Shown: piece by piece, positions 23,152 to 29,963 of the stretch
How the letters are laid out: every line of letters starts with the position of its first letter
Position numbering within the stretch: position 1 is the stretch's first letter
Assembly (NCBI RefSeq): GCF_035306705.1
Contig: NZ_DATGNO010000111.1
Span: forward strand, 1 to 29,963
Origin: Xanthomarina sp035306705
GTDB taxonomy: Bacteria; Bacteroidota; Bacteroidia; Flavobacteriales; Flavobacteriaceae
Direction of reading: 5' to 3'
DNA: 29,963 bases
Position numbers and translations under genes: made by a program
The notes under the pieces: model-generated
The model's database searches: none
What the model saw: only the letters and a program-made list of their open reading frames with translations
What the model was told of the DNA's origin: nothing

Positions 23152-23703
23152 TTATTCGTCAAGTGTGATGATTCCATCAATTTCTAACACTTCTGCCTTA
23201 TTAAATTTTACATCAGAATCGAAACCTTTACCATTTATCACATCTCTTCCTGTTCTAAAAGTTACGGGTTTGTTGGTAAAAAGCCATTCTCTATTTTGAT
23301 CGTAATAAAGTTGTTCGGCAAATAAAGTATCATTATTCGCGGAAGACAGGATTACATTTCCTTGTAGATCTATGATTCCGGTTTTATCGTAAACAATGGC
23401 ATAATCAGAGACGACATTGCTTTTTTTGTTTTGTTCGTCAAATAAATCTAAGTCTATGCCCTCAGGGAATTCGTTGAAAACAAATTCTCTGTTCGAGTAA
23501 TCCAACATTTTAGGACTTTTCAAATTAGCAGTTACTCTTCCAGAATCTGTATAAATTAGGTTAATGTGTTCTGCAACTCCAATAGGTTCGTTTTCAGAAA
23601 TGCCTATTTTTTTGACCTCATCGAAGTTATTTTTACATGAAAAGAGCATAATTGAAATTACACCACAAACAAAAACCTTTTTAAGTGAATTATATATGAC
23701 CAT
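23152..23703 (-). CDS. lptC: LPS export protein LptC (lipoprotein form)
   Basis: Component of the LptB2FGC complex that pulls lipopolysaccharide from the inner membrane and hands it to the periplasmic bridge. 183 residues from the ATG at 23703. Another in-frame ATG at 23727 sits only a few bases after the T-run of the upstream terminator, so I prefer 23703. The leader MVIYNSLKKVFVCGVISIMLFSC ends in a lipobox-like Cys, where proteobacterial LptC has a TM anchor. The rest is a beta-jellyroll of OstA/LptA type (GRVTANLKSPKMLDYSN, FNEFPEGIDLDLFDE, DLQGNVILSSANNDTLFAEQLYYDQNREWLFT), typical of the Bacteroidota LptC/YrbK branch. Followed by the 63-residue membrane protein and the CNNM/CBS gene. 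Confidence 0.88.
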   Translation of the reverse strand: MVIYNSLKKVFVCGVISIMLFSCKNNFDEVKKIGISENEPIGVAEHINLIYTDSGRVTANLKSPKMLDYSNREFVFNEFPEGIDLDLFDEQNKKSNVVSDYAIVYDKTGIIDLQGNVILSSANNDTLFAEQLYYDQNREWLFTNKPVTFRTGRDVINGKGFDSDVKFNKAEVLEIDGIITLDE

Positions 23704-23737
23704 AATAAAAGAATAAATAGGTGCCATATATAAAAAA

Positions 23738-23765
23738 CATAGTCACAGCAAGGGCTGTGACTATG
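23738..23765 (-). terminator. Intrinsic terminator between the coaX-OMP-TPR unit and lptC
   Basis: Perfect 12-bp inverted repeat CATAGTCACAGC (23738-23749), 4-nt loop, GCTGTGACTATG (23754-23765). On the minus strand it is followed by TTTTTTATAT. It lies 31 bp after the TPR gene stop and just before lptC, so it should end the upstream operon or attenuate read-through into lptC. Confidence 0.9.
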
Positions 23766-23796
23766 TAATGAGTTTTATATAAAAATGTTTTAACCA

Positions 23797-25173
23797 TTAT
23801 AAACTTGGTACGGTAACACTATCTCCAATCCAACAACCAATATTGATTTTCTGACCTCCATTACCTGCTTCAAAAATTTCAGATTTTTGAGGAGCCTTAT
23901 GTCTATAACTTACTGCAGCCTGTTCTGAAGCACTTCTTAAAGTAGGATCTACACGCCCAGCTTTTTCAGCTTCTAAAGCGGCCAACCAGAAAACAGCACG
24001 TTTGTTAAAGTTAGTATCTCCACAGTTATTTGCACTTCTACTGTACATGTCTGCTATTTTTAAATGTGGACGTCCATTAGATGGGTTGAATTTTAAAGCA
24101 TTTCTGAAATAACCTCTAGCTTGTCCAAAATTTCCTTGTGATTTTAGTTTATCTCCAATTCTTTCGTAAAGTCTTGCTTTTTTGAAACTGTCCGATTCTA
24201 AACTGATAGCCTGCTCATAAAATCTAATAGCTTCAGAAGTTTTACCTTCTTTATCTTTTAAGATTCCCAAATAGTAAGCCGAGTTAGCAGACGGACTTAG
24301 TTTATGATAAGCGTTTACCAATTTAAAAAACAATGGATCGTCTGTACATTCTTTAGCCGACATGTTTCCAGCAGCTCTTTGTAACCAAACGGCATCGCCT
24401 TTATTCGCTTCAAAATCTTTAGCGTAAAGTGGTACTAAGTTTTCGCAATTTGCTCTAGAACCTAATTTGCTGTTAATACTACCCGCAATTTGATCGTATG
24501 CTTTTAAGTAACTTTCATAGGAGTTTTTGTAGCTCAATTCTTTACTAGTTAAACTAGCACCTGCATCTTCCTTCTCAATAAGCACGTTTAAGCTTTCTGA
24601 ATAGTTACCTACTTCCTTATCAACTTTCTCAACAACTTCATCATATTTAGTGAATAATTCTCCAGCAGACTTCTTACCTGCATCAAATAAATCCACCATT
24701 AATGAGAAATAAGTATAAAGTGATTTCGGATTTGTAAATGTATCCGGATCTTCTTTATAAACAGCATCAAAACAAGCGTATATCTCCTCGTTAGATTTCT
24801 TTAAAATCTCCTTATTATCATATAACAACTGACAAGATTTAGCCCCAAACTCGCCTTTAGGTGTTTTACTCGCATAATAAGTTTCTCTTTCTCCCCAAAG
24901 TTTTACCAAATCGTTGATATAGGCAACTTTTTCGGTTCCAGAAGATTTATCAATCTTATCGCTAAGAATGCTTTCTCCATAAACAAAAATCGCTCTACTA
25001 TAACTTGGATTTCTTTTTCTTAACTCCATGAACGGTTTGTATGCTGCGTCGTAATTTTTTGCTTTGGCATATTCAGACATGATAGATAAAGTGCTTGAAT
25101 CCTCATCTTGAGCAGACACAAAATTCAATCCTAAAAATAAGGCTAACAGCAAGAATGTAATTTTGGTTTTCAT
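23797..25173 (-). CDS. Secreted tetratricopeptide-repeat protein
   Basis: Exported TPR protein, 458 residues. A signal peptide covers about 1-21 (FVSAQDED follows). The N-terminal half is helical (EYAKAKNYDAAYKPFMELRKRNPSYSRAIFVYGESIL resembles a first TPR), with a long charged middle region. At least two clear TPRs lie in about 290-375 (SAYYLGILKDKEGKTSEAIRFYEQAISL and ERIGDKLKSQGNFGQARGYFRNALKFNPS). The C terminus holds GNGGQKINIGCWIGDSVTVPSL. Such proteins scaffold envelope complexes, but the partner is not evident. It is the last gene of the unit coaX - outer-membrane protein - TPR (16-bp gap to the previous gene), closed by a strong terminator. The function remains unknown. Confidence 0.85.
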   Translation of the reverse strand: MKTKITFLLLALFLGLNFVSAQDEDSSTLSIMSEYAKAKNYDAAYKPFMELRKRNPSYSRAIFVYGESILSDKIDKSSGTEKVAYINDLVKLWGERETYYASKTPKGEFGAKSCQLLYDNKEILKKSNEEIYACFDAVYKEDPDTFTNPKSLYTYFSLMVDLFDAGKKSAGELFTKYDEVVEKVDKEVGNYSESLNVLIEKEDAGASLTSKELSYKNSYESYLKAYDQIAGSINSKLGSRANCENLVPLYAKDFEANKGDAVWLQRAAGNMSAKECTDDPLFFKLVNAYHKLSPSANSAYYLGILKDKEGKTSEAIRFYEQAISLESDSFKKARLYERIGDKLKSQGNFGQARGYFRNALKFNPSNGRPHLKIADMYSRSANNCGDTNFNKRAVFWLAALEAEKAGRVDPTLRSASEQAAVSYRHKAPQKSEIFEAGNGGQKINIGCWIGDSVTVPSL

Positions 25174-25189
25174 AATATTTAGTTTATAC

Positions 25190-26509
25190 TTAATTAAATT
25201 TTCTTCTTTGGAACCATCTATCGTTAAACGAAAAGCTTAGTTGGAAATTAATAAAATTCTCTTGAATTAAATTACTGTTTGTTGTTCCTTTCTTTCCAAA
25301 CTCTACTCCTACGTTGGCATTAGAGAATGTGTTCCCCATTGGTAATCCTACTCCAAAAGATATGCCAAACTCGTTTATGGCTTCGTCGTTAATGTGCAAT
25401 CCAGTACCTTCAAATCTAACTCCAGCTCTGTAAACCACTCTGTTTAAGTAACTTGAAAAAGAGTTGTAGTCTGGAATAAAAAACCCTCCAACAGAGATTG
25501 CAGAAGCGCTTGAGTAGTTTACGTTTCCTGCTGAATCGCTAGCTGCATATAAATCATTTTGAAATTTACTAACGTTTAAGTATGAATATTCTGCACCTAC
25601 AAACCATATTCTTGGCTGACCTATTCCTGCTCCAAAAGCTAATTTTGCTGGAATTACTAAATCTGTTTGTTTTAAACCTTGCCCTTCTAAATCTGCTTCA
25701 ATAGAATTCATCACATACTCGTTGTTGTTTACCGGATTTATAGTAATGGTATTAAACGAACGCGAGTTTCTTGAGGTTAAATTGGTTTTTGGTCTAAAGG
25801 TTAGTGAAGTTGTTAATTCAAATTCTTCTTGAATCATCTTTGTATAAGTCAAACCAAAATTTAAACCCACCCCACCTAAGTCCGATCTGTTATCTTCTCT
25901 CGTTTGATATTGTGCCAAACTACCTTGGTCCGTATAAACATATTCGATAGTATTGTTTCTAATATTACCAAAGTTATAACCAAAGTCCACACCTACACTT
26001 AATTCGTTTGTTACTAAATACCCCAATGAGGCATATACCTTATTGACACCTCCATCGCCCCTGAATTTACTTTTCAGGTCGTTGTTGCTATTCAAGCTCT
26101 CTAATTTATAACCAACTGTAGTATAAGGAATCAATCCCATTCCTAGTCCAAATCTTCCAATTGGGAAAGACATGGCCAAATAATCTAAAGTGGTAGAGTT
26201 TACTTCATCTGTAGACGAATTACTTTTTAATTTGGCGTTCGAGTGACTTCCACCAACCGCAAATTTCACGGGTCTGCTTTCGTAATCGTATTGAGCTAGG
26301 TTCTTAGTGGCGTAAGAAGCCGGATTTCTAAGGTTTAAATGAATACTATCTGAATAGATACTCAACCCACCCATACTTCTATTCTCAACAGTTCCTTTAA
26401 ATTTTAAGCTACCAATTCCATAAAATGAATAGGGTGAGGCTGTTCCCTCTTGAGCGTAAATTTGAATTGCAAATAAAGCAATAAAAACTAATATTAGTTT
26501 TTTAATCAT
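25190..26509 (-). CDS. Putative beta-barrel outer-membrane protein
   Basis: A 439-residue exported protein with a signal peptide at about 1-19 (MKKLILVFIALFAIQIYAQ-like, cleavage before EGTASPYS). The mature part has alternating polar and hydrophobic beta-strand patterns throughout and ends in INFQLSFSFNDRWFQRRKFN. Features such as YSFYGIGSLKFKGTVENRSMGGLSI and a repeated strand-turn pattern (GLGMGLIPYTTVGYKLESL) recall FadL/PorV-like barrels, but no specific family can be claimed. The start codon overlaps the coaX stop by four bases (26506-26509), so translation is probably coupled. The TPR protein follows 16 bp later. Role inferred only as an outer-membrane porin or assembly-linked barrel. 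Confidence 0.8.
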   Translation of the reverse strand: MIKKLILVFIALFAIQIYAQEGTASPYSFYGIGSLKFKGTVENRSMGGLSIYSDSIHLNLRNPASYATKNLAQYDYESRPVKFAVGGSHSNAKLKSNSSTDEVNSTTLDYLAMSFPIGRFGLGMGLIPYTTVGYKLESLNSNNDLKSKFRGDGGVNKVYASLGYLVTNELSVGVDFGYNFGNIRNNTIEYVYTDQGSLAQYQTREDNRSDLGGVGLNFGLTYTKMIQEEFELTTSLTFRPKTNLTSRNSRSFNTITINPVNNNEYVMNSIEADLEGQGLKQTDLVIPAKLAFGAGIGQPRIWFVGAEYSYLNVSKFQNDLYAASDSAGNVNYSSASAISVGGFFIPDYNSFSSYLNRVVYRAGVRFEGTGLHINDEAINEFGISFGVGLPMGNTFSNANVGVEFGKKGTTNSNLIQENFINFQLSFSFNDRWFQRRKFN

Positions 26510-27237
26510 TCTGTTGAATTAAATTGTAAAATATGGTTCAATCCTAATAAAAGGAAATTTGAGTTGGCAAATATGCTATTTTTTAATTGTTTTGACAAGA
26601 AATAAGCATCTCCTCCTGTTAAAATAACTGTTAAATCTATATATTTTTGTCTATAGCTGTCTATTAGTCCATCAATTTCGTTTAAAATACCAAAAATAAT
26701 TCCGGAATGAATGGCGCTTTCTGTCGAATTCCCAATCATATTTTCAGGCAGCTTTGTTTCTAATAACGGTAATTTGGCTGTAAAATTATTTAAAGCTTTA
26801 TATCTCATTCTTAATCCCGGAGAAATAGCGCCTCCCAAATAGTTGTTTTCTGCACTGATAAAATCGTAGGTAATACAAGATCCTAAATCTATTATCAAAC
26901 AATTCTTATTCGGATATTCTATAGACGCCGCACTCACCAAGGCCAATCTATCCACGCCTAAGGTTTTTGGTGTAGTGTACAGGTTTTTAAATGGAAAATT
27001 GGTTTCCGAATTCAAAACCAGCACTTTTAAGCGATGTTTTATAAGATTTAGAGCTTGTTCATCCATTTTTCCAACCGAAGAAATGATACATTTATCTATT
27101 TTTGGATGTTTTTTTAAAATAGATTCAAATTTATTTTCAAAAATAATGTCTTCTCCCGAAGTTTGAAAAACCAGCTCATCTTGCTGAAAAACAGCAAATT
27201 TAACCAATGTATTTCCAATATCTATAATTAAATTCAT
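26506..27237 (-). CDS. coaX: Type III pantothenate kinase
   Basis: CoaX phosphorylates pantothenate, the first step of coenzyme A synthesis, in the cytoplasm. 243 residues, normal for the family. The ASKHA fold motifs are visible: PHOSPHATE-1 IDIGNTLVKFAVF (5-17, with D6 and N9), GVDRLALVSAA (94-104, with D96), IDLGSCITYDF (116-126, with D117), GGAISPGLRMR (135-145) and TGGDA near the end (207-211). The ATG at 27237 is immediately followed by the conserved first strand MNLIIDIGNT. It heads the coaX - outer-membrane protein - TPR unit and is divergent from tRNA-Phe. A TAnnTTTG site lies 18 bp upstream. Confidence 0.96.
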   Translation of the reverse strand: MNLIIDIGNTLVKFAVFQQDELVFQTSGEDIIFENKFESILKKHPKIDKCIISSVGKMDEQALNLIKHRLKVLVLNSETNFPFKNLYTTPKTLGVDRLALVSAASIEYPNKNCLIIDLGSCITYDFISAENNYLGGAISPGLRMRYKALNNFTAKLPLLETKLPENMIGNSTESAIHSGIIFGILNEIDGLIDSYRQKYIDLTVILTGGDAYFLSKQLKNSIFANSNFLLLGLNHILQFNSTE

Positions 27238-27254
27238 AGCTCTGTGTAAGATTG

Positions 27255-27262
27255 CAAATTTA
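27255..27262 (-). promoter_or_regulatory. Bacteroidota-type -7 element for coaX
   Basis: TAAATTTG on the minus strand fits TAnnTTTG exactly, 17 bp before the coaX ATG. No TTTG is present at the expected -33 distance (the bases there are GAAA). It faces away from the tRNA-Phe promoter across about 25 bp. Confidence 0.5.
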
Positions 27263-27287
27263 CAAAAGCATTTTTTATTTACTTTCT

Positions 27288-27319
27288 TTTGGCGAATAAT
27301 AAAATTGCTTCTATATTTG
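27288..27319 (+). promoter_or_regulatory. Promoter of tRNA-Phe
   Basis: Full Bacteroidota consensus: -33 TTTG (27288-27291), 20-bp spacer, -7 TATATTTG (27312-27319). The start of transcription would fall near 27326, about 35 bases before the tRNA. The leader contains a small hairpin CCTAA/TTAGG (27326-27343). Confidence 0.82.
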
Positions 27320-27360
27320 CACCTGCCTAACCGAAAAATTAGGTTTGCAATTTTGCAGCT

Positions 27361-27436
27361 GGTGCCTTAGCTCAGTTGGTAGAGCAAAGGACTGAAAATC
27401 CTTGTGTCCCTGGTTCGATTCCTGGAGGCACCACCA
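27361..27436 (+). tRNA. tRNA-Phe (anticodon GAA), CCA encoded
   Basis: Complete cloverleaf. Acceptor GGTGCCT pairs with AGGCACC. The D stem is GCTC/GAGC with loop AGTTGGTA. The anticodon stem is AAGGA/TCCTT with loop CTGAAAA, anticodon GAA at 27394-27396. The variable loop is 5 nt and the T loop is TTCGATT. The discriminator is A (27433), followed by an encoded CCA (27434-27436). The T stem CCTGG/CCTGG has a central T-T mismatch (27411 against 27423, positions 51-63). Single-gene unit with its own promoter and terminator. Confidence 0.97.
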
Positions 27437-27442
27437 GAAAAC
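27430..27442 (+). repeat. Direct repeat, copy 1 (tRNA-Phe 3' end)
   Basis: ACCACCAGAAAAC covers the last acceptor bases, the CCA end and six bases beyond. An identical 13-mer lies at 27948-27960, and the seven bases before each copy are also similar (tggaggc and tgaagga). Such copies of a tRNA 3' end are typical of att sites of tRNA-targeting elements. Confidence 0.5.
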
Positions 27443-27468
27443 CCCGTAAACACTGTTTATGGGGTTTT
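27438..27468 (+). terminator. Terminator of tRNA-Phe
   Basis: AAAACCCCGTAAA (27438-27450), loop CACTG, TTTATGGGGTTTT (27456-27468). This is a 13-bp stem with one G-T pair, followed by further T, starting one base after the encoded CCA. A clear rho-independent terminator. Confidence 0.9.
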
Positions 27469-28185
27469 TGCTTTTTAAGGGGACAATAAGGATTAAGATG
27501 CCACTACTAATCCCAACACTTTGAGACGAACAGATGTTTGGGTTTTTTGGTTTTATACACCTAAAAAATCTAAGTTAGATTCCTATAAACACTCCTTTTC
27601 AACTTTTTTAGTTTAGCGTGGCTGCCTACAACCCAAAAAACAATATTGGGAAGGAAATTCAATTGGTAAAAAAAAACACAAATAATTTTGGTAATTTTGG
27701 AATTAAAACATTCCTAAAGTAATTTTATAAAACAAAAAAGCCAACCTCAATAAACACCAACCTTCCGATTGCGTTATCCGAAAATGAGGCAGAATTGATC
27801 TATAGGGTTATAGCATGCTCTATTATAGCATCAAAACTTCCATCACGCGTAGCACATCTTTTAAAAAACCAGAGCCTTTTATCTAACTTCTTAAATAAAT
27901 ACACATATAAGTCTATTATATAAATAATTGATTATAGTTTTGAAGGAACCACCAGAAAACAGTATTTTAAAAATAATTGATGGACAAAAAATTACTTAAA
28001 AAGTTTAGATTTACATCATGCCCAAGCAGTCACACGATGCAAGGAAGCAGGATTCTGGCACGCAAATTAAAATGTGATACCGAATTGCGTGTTTAAAAAT
28101 GAAACTCTAAAATGAATATCGAAACAGAGGTTTTGAAGTATGAATCCTTTAGAAAAACAATAAAATAAAAAAATATAATTAAACA
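27469..28185. other. Gene-free stretch after tRNA-Phe
   Basis: About 700 bp without a recognisable gene, unusual in this tightly packed window. It holds a perfect short palindrome ATCTAA-G-TTAGAT (27568-27580), a CCCAA/TTGGG hairpin near 27632-27650, a repeated TTATAGCAT (around 27808 and 27824), an open frame without ATG (27723-27923), the second copy of the tRNA-end repeat (27948-27960), a 38-codon frame with ATG (27980-28096), and an inverted repeat CACGCAA/TTGCGTG (28059-28091). None of the frames resembles a family I know. The mix suggests decayed sequence, perhaps the scar of an inserted element. Confidence 0.6.
27948..27960 (+). repeat. Direct repeat, copy 2 (tRNA-Phe 3' end copy)
   Basis: Identical 13-mer ACCACCAGAAAAC, 518 bp downstream of the copy in tRNA-Phe. 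No cloverleaf surrounds it. Candidate distal att site or scar; no integrase gene is nearby, so this is tentative. Confidence 0.45.
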
Positions 28186-28680
28186 ATGAATATACTTTAC
28201 ATACACGGTTTAAACGGAAGCTTAAATCCTGAAAAAAGGGAGGTTTTAGAACCATACGGAAAAGTGTTTTCACCTTCCATTGATTATGAAGCAGATTCTG
28301 AAGCAATCGTTCATTTAGTCGAATCCTTTAAGTCTCATCACACCAATGTAGTTATAGGGAGTAGCATGGGTGGCTTTACAGGCTATTACGTATCAAATAT
28401 ATACCAATGTCCTGCTCTCCTTTTCAATCCAGCTTTAGCCGAGAGGTCTGTTTATCAAAACATTCCTGAAATCGAGCATAAAACAAGCCCATTTAAGCAA
28501 ATAGTTTTAGGCACAAAAGACGATATAGTCGACCCAAAACAAACCCTTGGTTTTTTAGCTGAAACGCTAATTTATCATCCAGAATACAAAGTGCATATTC
28601 ATAATAGTTTAGCACACCGCATTCCTCTAGATGTTTTCGAGGAAGAAGTCAAGCTGTTTTTTAAGCAGTTGAGCAAGTAG
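28186..28680 (+). CDS. YqiA/UPF0227-like alpha/beta-hydrolase (esterase)
   Basis: Small cytoplasmic alpha/beta-hydrolase of the YqiA/YcfP (UPF0227) type, 164 residues, close to the family's short length. The start MNILYIHGLNGS contains the HG oxyanion motif. The nucleophile elbow is GSSMGG (58-63, S60 as nucleophile), the acid is D112 or D113 in GTKDDIVDP, and the His is H144 in SLAHRIP. The lid is minimal. E. coli YqiA has esterase activity on short-chain and CoA-type esters; the substrate here is unknown. It stands alone, between the gene-free stretch upstream and the convergent terC-like gene downstream. No clear promoter is seen in the A-rich leader. Confidence 0.87.
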   Translation: MNILYIHGLNGSLNPEKREVLEPYGKVFSPSIDYEADSEAIVHLVESFKSHHTNVVIGSSMGGFTGYYVSNIYQCPALLFNPALAERSVYQNIPEIEHKTSPFKQIVLGTKDDIVDPKQTLGFLAETLIYHPEYKVHIHNSLAHRIPLDVFEEEVKLFFKQLSK

Positions 28681-28728
28681 CTTTTCACAGATACATGAAT
28701 ACAATAGTCTGACTACAACTTCCTAGAC

Positions 28729-29664
28729 TTATCTCCTTTTTGCTAAGGAAACTAAAATACCCGTGGCAAGAGCGAAACCAATAAAACCTAAGGAAACCCA
28801 TTCCGGAAACTTAAAGTAATGCACGATCAGCATTTTAATACCAACAAAAGACAAAATGGCAATTAAACTGTATTCCAGGTAACTAAATCTTTCCAACATA
28901 TTTGCTAAAAAGAAATACATGGAACGCAAGCCTAAAATCGCAAAAATATTAGAACTAAATACTAAAAAAGGATCTGAAGTTATTGATAAAATGGCGGGTA
29001 CGCTATCAATAGCAAACACGACATCCATCATTTCAATAACAACCAAGGCAACAAACAAAGGGGTGGCCGCAGTAATATGCTTACGTTTAACAAAAAACTG
29101 TTCGTTCTCAATCTCAGTCGTAATAGGCATAATTCTTTTTAACATTCTAAAGACAATTGATTTTTTTGGATGAAAATCCTCATCTTTTTTAAACAACATT
29201 TTAAGTGCTGTATAAACCAAGAAAGCACCAAACACATAGGTCATCCAAGAAAACTTATGAATTAGCATGACACCTAAAAAAATCATTAGGCCTCTAAATA
29301 CAACGGCACCCAAAATCCCCCAAAACAAAACGCGATGTTGATACATAGGCGGAATTTTGAAAGAAGCAAAAATAATAGCAATCACAAAAATATTATCAAT
29401 ACTCAAGGACAACTCGATTAGGTAACCTGTAATGTATTTAATCATGGCATCCTGCGGCAATAAGTTGTCTGGATTATCAATATGAACGCCCCCACTATAC
29501 AACCAATAAATCACTCCCGAAAAGGCAAACGACAAAGATACCCAAACTAGTGTCCAAACCCCAGCTTCCTTAGAGTTGATGACATGTGGATTCTTATTGA
29601 ATACACCTAAATCCAAGGCTAAAAAAATTATTATTCCAATAATAAATAGAATCCAAACTATCAT
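28729..29664 (-). CDS. TerC/Alx-family membrane protein
   Basis: Integral membrane protein of the TerC family (Alx-like), 311 residues. Members are linked to Mn2+ export, tellurite resistance and metal loading of secreted proteins. About nine hydrophobic segments are visible. The family's buried acidic residues are present: D18 in ALDLG, E84 and D90-N91 in YLIELSLSIDNIF, and E211, D214 and D220 in VVIEMMDVVFAIDSVPA. The large cytoplasmic loop (about 158-198) is charged (KKDEDFHPKKS). No other ter genes are nearby, so tellurite resistance is not implied; an Mn-related role is the better inference. The ATG at 29664 begins the first TM directly. A perfect -7 site lies upstream, but no yybP-ykoY-type manganese riboswitch was recognised in the leader. 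Confidence 0.93.
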   Translation of the reverse strand: MIVWILFIIGIIIFLALDLGVFNKNPHVINSKEAGVWTLVWVSLSFAFSGVIYWLYSGGVHIDNPDNLLPQDAMIKYITGYLIELSLSIDNIFVIAIIFASFKIPPMYQHRVLFWGILGAVVFRGLMIFLGVMLIHKFSWMTYVFGAFLVYTALKMLFKKDEDFHPKKSIVFRMLKRIMPITTEIENEQFFVKRKHITAATPLFVALVVIEMMDVVFAIDSVPAILSITSDPFLVFSSNIFAILGLRSMYFFLANMLERFSYLEYSLIAILSFVGIKMLIVHYFKFPEWVSLGFIGFALATGILVSLAKRR

Positions 29665-29686
29665 TTAAAGTGAGTTTTAAGTTGTA

Positions 29687-29694
29687 CAAATATA
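29687..29694 (-). promoter_or_regulatory. Bacteroidota-type -7 element for the terC-like gene
   Basis: TATATTTG on the minus strand fits TAnnTTTG exactly, 22 bp before the ATG at 29664. No TTTG is found at the -33 distance. Confidence 0.5.
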
Positions 29695-29838
29695 CTTTTT
29701 AAATGTGCTAATTTTTTATCGAATTAAAAAAATAAAATCATTAATGTCCGATAAAAGATAAAATCAAGTGACCTCATCTTTTATCTGTTTGATTATCAGT
29801 TATTTAATTTTAATTTATTATGATTTTTCAAAAACAGG

Positions 29839-29963
29839 CTACCAATTAAAAGATAATTGTTCTTGCTCTGCTTTGTCAATAATCCAGTCTTTTTCCGGAT
29901 TTTCTAGAAATCTCATCAAATTAATGTAATTGAAAAGATGGATTTTACAGAAGCTGACCAAAT
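29839..29963 (-). CDS. 3' end of an unidentified gene, cut by the window edge
   Basis: A reading frame enters from the right edge on the minus strand and gives 40 residues ending in PEKDWIIDKAEQEQLSFNW before a TAG at 29839-29841. The composition is that of a soluble protein end. The frame after the TAG continues PVFEKS and then meets TAA (29818-29820). I do not recognise the family and the fragment is too short for a functional call. Confidence 0.55.
   Translation of the reverse strand, partial: LVSFCKIHLFNYINLMRFLENPEKDWIIDKAEQEQLSFNW

Noticed and set aside
27723..27923. Open frame of about 67 codons in the gap after tRNA-Phe
   Set aside because: It has no ATG or GTG start (only an internal TTG), no recognisable motif and no ribosome-binding site. 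Kept only as part of the gap description.
27980..28096. 38-codon frame starting MDKKLLKKFRFTS
   Set aside because: Too short and without homology that I can see. Overlapping frames in the same bases look equally plausible, so I do not call a gene.
28729..29664. Tellurite-resistance locus
   Set aside because: Only a lone TerC/Alx homologue is present, with no terA, terB, terD or terZ nearby.
1..29963. CRISPR array, transposon, prophage or defence island
   Set aside because: No regularly spaced repeats, no transposase or integrase, and no nuclease/helicase sets were seen on either strand.

Overview
This is an AT-rich, gene-dense chromosomal window that looks like a member of the Flavobacteriaceae (Bacteroidota), probably marine. 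The evidence is the mevalonate-pathway HMG-CoA reductase with its neighbouring GYDIA-type GHMP kinase, the S9 dipeptidyl peptidase with POT transporters, the coaX / outer-membrane protein / TPR / lptC cluster, and promoter-like sites of the Bacteroidota form (TTTG ... TAnnTTTG) instead of sigma-70 boxes. Almost everything is core metabolism or cell-envelope biology. I found no CRISPR array, transposase, phage gene, toxin-antitoxin pair or defence system, and no convincing undescribed multi-gene system.

Layout. 1-487: 3' part of the ribosome-assembly GTPase EngB, cut by the window edge. 588-3899 (minus): tail-specific protease Prc, then an orphan OppC-like permease. 4120-9028 (plus): a run of surE, a small membrane protein, lpxB, an NlpC/P60 lipoprotein and comEC. 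9025-9570 (minus): a secreted thioredoxin-like protein whose stop overlaps the comEC stop. 9809-16832 (minus): a peptide-use operon, transcribed as dipeptidyl peptidase IV then three tandem POT transporters, closed by a hairpin terminator. 16981-19336 (plus): HMG-CoA reductase and GHMP kinase. 19404-27237 (minus): a PpiD-like foldase, a CNNM/CBS protein, a small membrane protein, LptC, a TPR protein, a beta-barrel-like outer-membrane protein and type III pantothenate kinase. 27361-27436 (plus): tRNA-Phe(GAA) with its own promoter and terminator, then about 700 bp without a recognisable gene. 28186-28680 (plus): a YqiA-like esterase. 28729-29664 (minus): a TerC/Alx membrane protein. 29839-29963 (minus): the 3' end of an unidentified gene.

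How the genes fit together. The DPP IV/POT operon makes sense as a unit: the exported protease releases dipeptides from protein-derived peptides and the proton-coupled transporters import di- and tripeptides. LpxB and LptC serve lipopolysaccharide synthesis and export, and the PpiD-like foldase, TPR protein and outer-membrane protein fit the same envelope theme. HMG-CoA reductase and the GHMP kinase belong to isoprenoid supply.

The observations most worth a second look are the stepwise difference in predicted membrane topology among the three adjacent POT paralogues, the altered third motif of the GHMP kinase, the U-U mismatch in the tRNA-Phe T stem, and the repeat of the tRNA 3' end 518 bp downstream beside a gene-free stretch.
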